Shown: positions 1 through 5,758 of the stretch, piece after piece
Position numbering within the stretch: position 1 is the stretch's first letter
Layout of the letters: each line of letters begins with the position of its first letter
NCBI GenBank assembly: GCA_018830925.1
Contig: JAHJRK010000504.1
Coordinates: 1-6,079, forward strand
Source of the DNA: Pseudomonadota bacterium
Lineage (GTDB): Bacteria; Desulfobacterota; Desulfobacteria; Desulfobacterales; RPRI01
DNA: 6,079 bases
Reading direction: 5' to 3'
The notes under the pieces: generated by a model
What the model saw: only the letters and a program-made list of their open reading frames with translations
Databases searched by the model: none
What the model was told of the DNA's origin: nothing
Position numbers and translations under genes: made by a program

Positions 1-288
1 GCTTGGATTTTTGTAAGCAGCGGCAAAAAGCCTGATATTGGTTTTGATGCCCATGCAATTGATGCGGACGCTCTTTCCCTGAAAGCGGGGAATCCTAAAT
101 CCGTTAACCTTGTTCTTCTGGGATTTGCGCTTAAAAGAGAAAAAGTAAGGCAGGGAAAGAATAAAGGTTTGTTCTGCACCTTTGAAGATATAAAGAGAGT
201 TCTTGCAGTGCAGCTTAAAGGAAAAAAAGAGATGCTTGACGCTTCGGTAAGAGCGCTTGAAACAGGTTACAGGGTTTCTGCAAAATAA
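1..288 (+). CDS. iorB: Indolepyruvate ferredoxin oxidoreductase, beta subunit (3' part only)
   Basis: This is the C-terminal 95 residues of a gene that begins before the window. The visible part has the pattern of the pyruvate/ketoisovalerate oxidoreductase gamma domain as found in IorB: an acidic IDADALSLKAGNPKSVNLVLLG stretch (about visible residues 20-41; typical family members read Gly-Asn-x-x-x-x-Asn with a following LG) and a C-terminal helix ending in ALETGY. IorAB oxidatively decarboxylates aryl-pyruvates such as indolepyruvate and phenylpyruvate to the aryl-acetyl-CoA while reducing ferredoxin in the cytoplasm. The stop codon lies 17 bp before the ligase gene, whose own ribosome binding site sits in that gap, so the two are almost certainly co-transcribed. 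IorB next to a PaaK-type ligase is a familiar arrangement in anaerobes. It could instead be a gamma subunit of another 2-oxoacid oxidoreductase; the ligase neighbour favours the aryl-pyruvate enzyme. Confidence 0.75.
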   Translation, partial: AWIFVSSGKKPDIGFDAHAIDADALSLKAGNPKSVNLVLLGFALKREKVRQGKNKGLFCTFEDIKRVLAVQLKGKKEMLDASVRALETGYRVSAK

Positions 289-305
289 TTTCAAGGAGTT
301 ATTCC

Positions 306-1601
306 ATGAGTTTTATTCCACATGATCTTACAGCGGATAAATTAAAAAATATTCAGGAAGAAGGACTTAAATGGACCGTTTCACATGCTTATTCCAATTC
401 CCTTTTTTACAGGAATAAACTGGACGATGCAGGTATCAAGCCGGATGATATCCGGTCACTTGAAAATCTTGAACAACTACCTTTTACAGACAAGGAAGAC
501 CTGCAAAGCGGATATCCTTTTCCGCTCCGCTCGGTTCCTTTTAATGACATTGTCCGGGTTCATGCCTCTTCAGGCACTACCGGCAAACGGAAAGTGCTCT
601 GCTACACCCGGAAAGATATCGACGTCTGGGCCGATATGTTCGCGAGATGTTATGAAATTGCTGGCCTGACGCGCGATGACCGGGTGCAGATTGCTGTGGG
701 GTACGGTTTGTGGACTGCCGGAGCCGGATTCCAGGCTGGATCGGAACGCTTCGGGGCTATAACCATTCCAATGGGCCCTGCCAATGCGGATATGCACTGT
801 GATATGCTGGTCGACATGGAGACTACCATTTTCTGCGCAACTGCGTCAATGGCCCTTCTTATGGCGGAGGAGATTCACAAGAGGAATCTTTTTTCGAAAA
901 TCAAGGTAAAGAAAATAATCCTCGGAGCAGAGAGGCACAGTGATGCGATGAGGAAGCGTATAATGGAACTCATGGGAGTGGAGCATATATTTGATATCTA
1001 CGGACTGACGGAAGTATATGGTCCGGGAACCGGTCTTGATTGCGTTTTTCACAGGGGAATTCACTACTGGGCCGACCGGTTTATTTTTGAGATAATAGAT
1101 CCTGTAACCTTAAAGCCTGTTCCTCCCGGAAAAGAAGGAGAACTTGTGGTAACAACATTGTGTAAGGAAGCAAGCCCCCTGATAAGATATCGCACTCATG
1201 ATGTTACGCGGATATTTGAAGGGGCATGTGATTGTGGTGTTCCTTTCCCGAGGCATGACAGGATACTGGGACGTACCGACGATATGTTCACCTACAGGGC
1301 GGTTAACATCTACCCGAGCCAGATAGATCATGTTTTGAGCAGTATAGGAAAAATAGGGAGTGAATTTCAGATTCACCTGAAACATCTTGAAGACGGGCGC
1401 GATATGATGCTGATTAAAGTTGAGCGCGGATCAGGGATTTCATCCGAAGGAGATTTAAAGCTTGCCGAAGCGATCGCGGCTGAAGTTCGCCGGAAGATAC
1501 TTGTCCGGTCACATGTTGAAATTGTAGATTACGGTTCGCTTCCGCGGACGGAAAGAAAAAGCAAAAGGGTTTTTGACAGAAGGAACGGAGATATCAGATG
1601 A
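306..1601 (+). CDS. paaK: Phenylacetate-CoA ligase family protein (AMP-forming aryl-CoA ligase)
   Basis: A 431-residue member of the PaaK branch of the ANL adenylate-forming enzymes, close to the usual family length. It would activate phenylacetate or a related aryl acid with ATP and CoA via an acyl-adenylate in the cytoplasm. Visible motifs in order: P-loop SSGTTGK (88-94), YGLTEVYGPG (232-241), RYRTHD (294-299), GRTDDM (322-327) and the C-terminal lysine motif SLPRTERKSKRV (411-422), where K418 is the likely catalytic lysine. The ATG has AAGGAG at 293-298, seven bases upstream. Departures from classical aerobic PaaK are FQAGSE (142-147) where that enzyme has a His-Tyr-Gly-Ala-Glu stretch, RAVN (331-334) for RGVN, Arg417 for Gly, and a short CDCG (308-311). 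The substrate is therefore uncertain. The stop codon TGA at 1599-1601 is partly supplied by the inserted element that follows. Confidence 0.9.
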   Translation: MSFIPHDLTADKLKNIQEEGLKWTVSHAYSNSLFYRNKLDDAGIKPDDIRSLENLEQLPFTDKEDLQSGYPFPLRSVPFNDIVRVHASSGTTGKRKVLCYTRKDIDVWADMFARCYEIAGLTRDDRVQIAVGYGLWTAGAGFQAGSERFGAITIPMGPANADMHCDMLVDMETTIFCATASMALLMAEEIHKRNLFSKIKVKKIILGAERHSDAMRKRIMELMGVEHIFDIYGLTEVYGPGTGLDCVFHRGIHYWADRFIFEIIDPVTLKPVPPGKEGELVVTTLCKEASPLIRYRTHDVTRIFEGACDCGVPFPRHDRILGRTDDMFTYRAVNIYPSQIDHVLSSIGKIGSEFQIHLKHLEDGRDMMLIKVERGSGISSEGDLKLAEAIAAEVRRKILVRSHVEIVDYGSLPRTERKSKRVFDRRNGDIR

Positions 1602-1741
1602 GACCTTTGCATAACACCCCCTTTTGCCCGATTACCGTGTCAGGCTCAAATTTCAATCCTCGAAATACTCAATGTATTCCCGTGGTTGAAAATATCGCCT
1701 TCCTTGTACTTGGCCAAAATTGGATGTTCTTCAAAGGTCTC
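1600..1741. mobile_element. MITE-like non-autonomous insertion element, 142 bp
   Basis: The element is bounded by perfect 10-bp terminal inverted repeats, GAGACCTTTG at 1600-1609 and CAAAGGTCTC at 1732-1741; similarity continues inward imperfectly for about six more bases. The bases immediately outside are CAGAT (1595-1599) and CAGTT (1742-1746), a 4-of-5 match that fits a 5-bp target duplication with one later mutation. Taking out the element and one flank rejoins the ligase frame to an immediate TAA at 1746-1748, which independently supports an insertion. It holds no transposase, so any movement would need a full-length relative elsewhere. An ATG at 1598 opens a 63-codon frame through it, but this has no ribosome binding site and no protein-like character. 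I cannot assign it to an IS family from the sequence alone. Confidence 0.75.
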
Positions 1742-1800
1742 CAGTTAAAATGGACATATTTTATTCTGCATATACGACTTGCTTCTTAACAATTGAAGAA

Positions 1801-1807
1801 AAGGAGG
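1801..1807 (+). promoter_or_regulatory. Ribosome binding site that fixes the dctP start
   Basis: AAGGAGG lies eight bases before the ATG at 1816. This selects 1816 over the in-frame upstream ATG at 1720, which lies inside the inserted element, has no ribosome binding site, and would put 32 non-signal residues before the signal peptide. Confidence 0.85.
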
Positions 1808-1815
1808 TTTATTCG

Positions 1816-2841
1816 ATGAAGCTTAAAACAGTAATGATTCTATCGGGTTTGGTTTTTGCATTGCTTTTAACGGGAATATGTATGACGGCGCCTGCATCAG
1901 CAGAGACGATTACGCTTACATATGCTAATTTCCCGCCTGCTCCGACATTTCCGTGCGTTCAGATGGAGAGATGGAAGACGGAAGTTGAAAAGAGAACAAA
2001 CGGCAAGGTTGCAGTCAAGACTTTTCCTGGCGGTACTCTTCTGGGCGATAAGGAGATGATGGACGGGGTTATCGCTGGGCAGGCAAATATAGGTAATCTC
2101 TGCATGGCTTATCAGCCGGGCCGCTTTATTGTCACTAATGCTACGAGTCTTCATCTCGGGATACCCGATGCGAGGGTCGGAAGCCTTGTCCTGCTGGATC
2201 TTTACAATAAATATAAGCCTGAAGAATTTGCGAAGGTGAAAGTGCTTACAATGTTCACGACAGCTCCGGCAAATATCATGTCCAAGACCCCTGTAAGGAA
2301 TCTGAACGACATAAAGGGAATGGATCTGAGAGCATCCGGAGGGGCAGCCCAGATTCTCAAGGCCTGGGGCGCAAATCCTGTCGGAATGCCCATGCCTGCA
2401 ACCGTTGAAGCCCTGCAGAAAGGCACGGTCAAAGGTCTCATCTCTTCTCTTGAGGCGATGAAGGATTTTAAGTTCGCGGAGCATTGCCGCTTCGTAACTA
2501 TGACCGAGACTTCGATTTATCCCTTTGCCGTTGTCATGAACATGGAAACGTGGAATTCACTTCCAAAGGATGTTCAGAAAGTAATGGATGACCTTGCCGT
2601 CGAGCAGGCCGAATGGACCGGAAATTACATGGACAATCACGTAAAGGAATCGGTGGCATGGTCAAAACAGAATTATAATGTGGAAGTCATTTCCCTCCCA
2701 CCTGCCGAAAAGGCCGAATGGGACAAGATGCTTCAGCCCATAACCGACAAATGGGTAACAGATGCCAATGCAAAGGGTCTTCCGGCAGAAGCCATAATTG
2801 CGGATATAAAGGAATCGATTAAGAAGCATTCTAAGAAATAG
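1816..2841 (+). CDS. dctP: TRAP transporter substrate-binding protein, DctP family
   Basis: A 341-residue periplasmic solute receptor of a tripartite ATP-independent periplasmic transporter, which captures a carboxylate ligand and delivers it to the membrane subunits encoded just downstream. The N-terminus is a standard Sec signal peptide: Lys-rich start, hydrophobic core about residues 6-22, and likely cleavage after ASA at 29. Cys22 does not sit in a lipobox, so it is not called a lipoprotein. The mature part begins ITLTYANFPP and carries the family hallmark DIKGMDLRAS, with R172 the expected ligand-carboxylate-binding arginine, followed by the conserved AT-VEALQKGTVKG region (195-207); most relatives have Asp where K206 stands. 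The ligand cannot be read from sequence. The upstream aryl-pyruvate oxidoreductase and aryl-CoA ligase genes suggest an aromatic or amino-acid-derived acid. A strong ribosome binding site and a hairpin after the stop are consistent with higher expression than dctQM. Confidence 0.92.
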   Translation: MKLKTVMILSGLVFALLLTGICMTAPASAETITLTYANFPPAPTFPCVQMERWKTEVEKRTNGKVAVKTFPGGTLLGDKEMMDGVIAGQANIGNLCMAYQPGRFIVTNATSLHLGIPDARVGSLVLLDLYNKYKPEEFAKVKVLTMFTTAPANIMSKTPVRNLNDIKGMDLRASGGAAQILKAWGANPVGMPMPATVEALQKGTVKGLISSLEAMKDFKFAEHCRFVTMTETSIYPFAVVMNMETWNSLPKDVQKVMDDLAVEQAEWTGNYMDNHVKESVAWSKQNYNVEVISLPPAEKAEWDKMLQPITDKWVTDANAKGLPAEAIIADIKESIKKHSKK

Positions 2842-2889
2842 CGGATAGTGACCGGTGAATAGTGAACAGTGAATAGTTGATAGCGAATA
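2841..2889. repeat. Heptanucleotide tandem repeats (GTGAATA-like)
   Basis: Starting at the last base of the dctP stop codon the sequence falls into seven consecutive 7-bp units: GCGGATA, GTGACCG, GTGAATA, GTGAACA, GTGAATA, GTTGATA, GCGAATA. An eighth, more diverged unit follows (GTCATAA, 2890-2896). The consensus is about GTGAATA. Units in the middle differ by one base and those at the edges by more, as in ageing short tandem repeats. It contains no gene. Confidence 0.7.
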
Positions 2890-2898
2890 GTCATAAAA

Positions 2899-2926
2899 CT
2901 GGATTCCCGCGAAAGCGGGAATTCGG
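2899..2926 (+). terminator. GAAA-capped hairpin after dctP (terminator, attenuator or mRNA stabiliser)
   Basis: A perfect 8-bp inverted repeat, ATTCCCGC (2903-2910) and GCGGGAAT (2915-2922), encloses a GAAA tetraloop. With G-U wobbles the stem extends to 12 bp (2899-2910 with 2915-2926). It is not followed by a run of T, so a classical intrinsic terminator is doubtful. In TRAP operons a hairpin between the receptor gene and the membrane-subunit genes could protect the dctP message and lower dctQM expression. It may also be a copy of a dispersed REP-like palindrome. Confidence 0.55.
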
Positions 2927-2980
2927 TATATTTAATATTATGTCATTATTGATAACTTTGAAAAAAAATCGAGATTCATA

Positions 2981-3101
2981 CGGCAAAGTAAAAAGTTCAT
3001 ATGCAAGGCGTGCGAGTTCTGAGGAATGAGGCGTACATATTAGTACGCCGCGATGACGAAGAATGAAGCACAACACAGCAGAGGGACTTTTTACAAAGCC
3101 G
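2981..3101. repeat. Dispersed-type imperfect palindromic repeat, ~120 bp, abutting dctQ
   Basis: The outer arms 2981-3000 and 3082-3101 are inverted copies matching at about 15 of 20 positions, sharing CGGC and GTAAAAAGT. At the centre is a perfect 7-bp stem, GGCGTAC (3030-3036) and GTACGCC (3043-3049), with the loop ATATTA. The rest of the arms pair only poorly. The nested symmetry around a strong core hairpin in a non-coding gap is typical of dispersed intergenic repeats in deltaproteobacterial genomes; that it is multicopy here is from recollection of similar sequences, not shown in this window. GAGATT occurs on both sides (2971-2976 and 3108-3113), possibly a remnant of a target duplication but short enough to be chance. 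Confidence 0.6.
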
Positions 3102-3104
3102 TTG

Positions 3105-3596
3105 ATGGAGATTATGAACAAGATAAACGGGCTTTTGAACGGTTTCCTGATTTTTATAGGCGGAATATTTCTTGTTGCCATGATTGTTCTGACATGCGGC
3201 AACATCCTTTTTCGTATTGTATGGGTGCCGATTCCGGGAACCTATGAACTGATGGGGCTTTTCGGCGCTATAGTTGCGGCTTTTGCCCTGGGGCAAACAC
3301 AGGCAAGAAAGGGTCATGTGGCTGTTGATGTCCTTATAAACACCTTTTCGGCAAAAACAAAGAAAGCCCTGAAGGTAGCAGGAGATCTGATCTGCATGGC
3401 TTTTTTCATGATTGTCACATGGCAGCTGGCAGTCAAAGGAATAAACTTGTGGAGAACAGGGGAGCTGACCGAAACTTTAAAAATCATATATTATCCTTTT
3501 ATTTATGCTGTAGCATTCGGATGCGCGGTTCTTGCGATTGTTTATTTCGGTGATCTGCTCAGAGTGTTTTTTCCGGGAAAGGACGGCGGCAAATGA
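3105..3596 (+). CDS. dctQ: TRAP transporter small membrane subunit, DctQ family
   Basis: A 163-residue inner-membrane protein with four hydrophobic segments at about 11-33, 46-64, 82-103 and 128-150, the expected DctQ topology and length. Family features are NILFR (33-37) after the first segment, PGTYEL (44-49), and the loop RKGHVAVD (68-75), where GH followed by V-x-V-D is conserved. It forms the membrane complex with DctM. Start choice is uncertain. ATG 3105 and ATG 3114 are both in frame, with no good ribosome binding site; GGAG at 3107-3110 is only three bases before 3114. An upstream in-frame ATG at 3063 would add 14 residues (MKHNTAEGLFTKPL) encoded by the palindromic repeat and is less likely. 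The gene stop overlaps the dctM start by ATGA, so the two are translationally coupled. Confidence 0.85.
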   Translation: MEIMNKINGLLNGFLIFIGGIFLVAMIVLTCGNILFRIVWVPIPGTYELMGLFGAIVAAFALGQTQARKGHVAVDVLINTFSAKTKKALKVAGDLICMAFFMIVTWQLAVKGINLWRTGELTETLKIIYYPFIYAVAFGCAVLAIVYFGDLLRVFFPGKDGGK

Positions 3597-4897
3597 ACCT
3601 TGCTGTTGAAGGAATTATCGGAATCGCCGTCCTCATGCTTGTAATTTTTTTCCTTGGCATTCCTGTCGGGTTTGCGATGGGGATAGTCGGATTCATAGGG
3701 TTTTGTCATGTGGTTTCCGTAAAGGCCGGGATTAACATGGTAAGTTCGGTCATATGGTCTACATTCTCCCAGCATGGCCTTACAGTTATTCCGCTTTTCA
3801 TTTTCATGGGTCAGATCGCTTTTTATTCAGGTGTGAATGAAAAGCTTTATAGTGCCGCTTACAAATGGGTCGGACATATCCGCGGCGGATTGGCTATGGC
3901 CACAGTAATGGCCTGCGCTGCTTTCTCCGCCATATGCGGATCTAATGCTGCTACCGCGGCCACAATGTCGACGGTTGCCCTGCCGGAGATGAAAAAATAC
4001 AATTACAACCCTAAACTTAGCACCGGAACCGTTGCCTGCGGATCGACACTCGGAGTTGTAATCCCTCCGAGTGTAGTGCTGATTGTAATAGGCCTTTCCA
4101 CAGAGCAGTCGATAGCAAAGCTTTTTTACGGAAGCATTTTTCCGGGCCTTGTTCTTGCTTTACTTTTCATGTTAACCATTTATTCTGTCTGTTCCATACA
4201 TCCTGAATGGGGTCCGGTCGGCCCCGAAACCGGGTTTGCTGAAAAAATACAGGCACTTTCAGGGGCGCTTGAAATGGTGATTCTTTTCCTGCTTGTGATG
4301 CTCGGACTCTTTTTCGGAGTGTTCACTCCCACGGAGGCCGGCGCTGTCGGTTCATTTTTTGCCATAATCATAGGCATTATCCGGCGGGGTTTAAACTGGA
4401 AAGGTTTTCTTGCGTCCATATCCGATACATTGAGGGTATCCTGCATGGTCATAGTGATTATTGCGGGCGCCGTGATATTCGGGCGCTTTCTTGCCGTTAC
4501 AAGAATACCCTATGATATTGCTGACTGGGTTGTGGCGCTTCCGGTTCCAAAGACAGTAATAATGATTATAATTTTTGTTATTTATTTGATCGGCGGGATG
4601 TTCATGGATGCCCTTGCGCTTTTATTGATCACCATCTCCATTTTCTTTCCTGTAGCTATCCAACTCGGGTACGACCCGCTCTGGTTTGGTGTTACGATAA
4701 CGGTCATTACGACGATGGGCGCTGTGACTCCTCCTGTCGGAGCAACGGCCTACGTTGTGGCCGGAATGGCAAAAGATATCAGTCTCAATGAAGTATTTAA
4801 GGGGGTGATATATTTTCTGCCTGCGTATATCGTATGCATATTATTACTGATGCTTTTCCCGAAAATCGCGACTTTTCTCCCCGAGCTGATAAAATAA
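3593..4897 (+). CDS. dctM: TRAP transporter large permease subunit, DctM family
   Basis: A 434-residue polytopic membrane protein of the usual DctM length. It is the ion-coupled transport channel that moves the DctP-delivered solute across the inner membrane, normally driven by a sodium gradient. The sequence is hydrophobic throughout, with about a dozen membrane segments. Diagnostic motifs are FIFMGQIAFYSGV (69-81), SAICGSNAATAAT (112-124), GVVIPPS (154-160), LFYGSIFPGL (177-186), FTPTEAGAVG (244-253), and GAVTPPVGA (376-384). It starts within the end of dctQ (ATGA overlap at 3593-3596), with purine-rich GGACGG-type sequence shortly upstream, so it is coupled to dctQ. It is separate from DctQ, not a fused DctQM. 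No truncation or missing motif is seen. Confidence 0.95.
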   Translation: MNLAVEGIIGIAVLMLVIFFLGIPVGFAMGIVGFIGFCHVVSVKAGINMVSSVIWSTFSQHGLTVIPLFIFMGQIAFYSGVNEKLYSAAYKWVGHIRGGLAMATVMACAAFSAICGSNAATAATMSTVALPEMKKYNYNPKLSTGTVACGSTLGVVIPPSVVLIVIGLSTEQSIAKLFYGSIFPGLVLALLFMLTIYSVCSIHPEWGPVGPETGFAEKIQALSGALEMVILFLLVMLGLFFGVFTPTEAGAVGSFFAIIIGIIRRGLNWKGFLASISDTLRVSCMVIVIIAGAVIFGRFLAVTRIPYDIADWVVALPVPKTVIMIIIFVIYLIGGMFMDALALLLITISIFFPVAIQLGYDPLWFGVTITVITTMGAVTPPVGATAYVVAGMAKDISLNEVFKGVIYFLPAYIVCILLLMLFPKIATFLPELIK

Positions 4898-4948
4898 CAA
4901 ATATCTTGAAACAACTCCAAACGGTAAAATCTATTGCGTGTAACATTC

Positions 4949-4966
4949 CGGCAAGCTGCTGTTTTT
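4949..4966 (+). terminator. Weak intrinsic terminator candidate after dctM
   Basis: A short stem, CGGCA (4949-4953) and TGCTG (4957-4961), with one G-U pair and an AGC loop, is followed directly by five T (4962-4966). It lies about 50 bp after the dctM stop, the right place to end the operon. The five-pair stem is short, so this is tentative. The rest of the 273-bp gap (4898-5170) is AT-rich with several A and T runs. A TTGACA hexamer at 5001-5006 has no convincing -10 partner at normal spacing, and I see no gene, repeat or riboswitch there. Confidence 0.3.
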
Positions 4967-5170
4967 ATAAAAAACAAGGTCTTTTTTTCGGGGTTCGTTT
5001 TTGACATTTCAAGTCTTTTAGGCAGGCGGTGATATTTTTCCCTGATCATTTTAACAATGAAAAAATCCAGTGGCCTAATACTTTTAATAATGATATCCTG
5101 ATTAAAAAATATTTTATTTCCGTCATATTCTGTCAATCAAATCCAGATAATATATAAGGAGGTTTGAATC

Positions 5171-5743
5171 ATGAAAAAAGCTTTAACAGGTTTTATCGTT
5201 GTTCTCAGCTTCTTTATTTTGCCGTTTCCTTCATTCGGGCAAAACGCTCCGCCTTCCGAAGGCGGAATACTTCCGAAGATCAGCCTTCCGATTCCCGTAG
5301 ATGAGGGATACAGAAAATATCTCGGATTAAAAGGCGAGGGTCTATTCCTTATCCCTCAAATAAAGGCTAAGGTCGTATTGATACAGATATTCAGCATGTA
5401 TTGCCCGCATTGTCAGAAGGACGCTCCTGTTGTAAATGATCTTTACAGCAGGATCATGAGCGACAGCGGTCTTAAAGACAAGTTAAAGCTGATAGGAATC
5501 GGTGTCGGGAACTCTGATTTTGAAATCGATTTTTTCAGGAAACAATACGGTATAAAGTTTCCATTGTTCTCTGATGGTGATTTTTCGATTCACGGAATTC
5601 TCGGAGAAGTCAGGACTCCATATTTTATTGCCATAATAATTGGCAAGAATGGAACCCATAAAGTTGTATATTCCAAACTGGGGGGCGTAAGCGATCCAGA
5701 TGAATTTTTGAAGAAGATTAAAAATCTTGCCGGTTTAAAATAA
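5171..5743 (+). CDS. Exported thioredoxin-fold protein (TlpA/ResA-like, CPHC motif)
   Basis: A 190-residue protein with a Sec signal peptide (MKKALTGFIVV then a hydrophobic core; likely cleavage after SFG at 23). It is followed by a thioredoxin-like domain from about 35 to the end. The active site is FSMYCPHCQKDAP with C78 and C81; the CPHC dipeptide is as in DsbA, while the flanking sequence is TlpA-like. RTPYFI (148-153) supplies the cis-proline at P150. Such proteins act in the periplasm as thiol-disulfide reductases or oxidases, for example in cytochrome c maturation or in reducing peroxiredoxins. AAGGAGG at 5156-5162 lies eight bases before the ATG. The next gene, an exported peroxiredoxin, begins 15 bp after the stop, so the two are probably one operon and may be redox partners. 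The specific substrate is not evident. Confidence 0.85.
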   Translation: MKKALTGFIVVLSFFILPFPSFGQNAPPSEGGILPKISLPIPVDEGYRKYLGLKGEGLFLIPQIKAKVVLIQIFSMYCPHCQKDAPVVNDLYSRIMSDSGLKDKLKLIGIGVGNSDFEIDFFRKQYGIKFPLFSDGDFSIHGILGEVRTPYFIAIIIGKNGTHKVVYSKLGGVSDPDEFLKKIKNLAGLK

Positions 5744-5758
5744 GAAGGAGGTGTTGTC

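Noticed and set aside
1598..1789. 63-codon + strand frame overlapping the ligase stop
   Set aside because: It lies mostly in the inserted element, has no ribosome binding site, and no recognisable protein character.
1742..1800. New promoter for dctP created by the insertion
   Set aside because: TGGACA at 1751-1756 resembles a -35 box, but no -10 box lies at 16-18 bp spacing; I could not support an outward promoter.
1720..1815. Longer dctP start at 1720
   Set aside because: The first 32 residues would come partly from the inserted element and precede a perfect signal peptide; the strong ribosome binding site points to 1816.
1897..2484. 195-codon minus-strand frame inside dctP
   Set aside because: It lies wholly inside a confidently identified gene on the other strand; composition rich in Cys, Arg and His is typical of a shadow frame.
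2899..3101. CRISPR-like or riboswitch-like element between dctP and dctQ
   Set aside because: The repeats are either 7-bp tandem units without spacers or single palindromes; no known riboswitch core was recognised.
5001..5036. TTGACA hexamer as a -35 promoter box for the redox genes
   Set aside because: The only TATAAT-like sequence nearby (GATATT at 5031) is 24 bp away, too far for a standard sigma-70 promoter.
4750..5136. 128-codon minus-strand frame over the dctM end and the following gap
   Set aside because: It overlaps the well-supported dctM by about 150 bp, lacks a ribosome binding site, and is rich in basic and aromatic residues with no recognisable domain.
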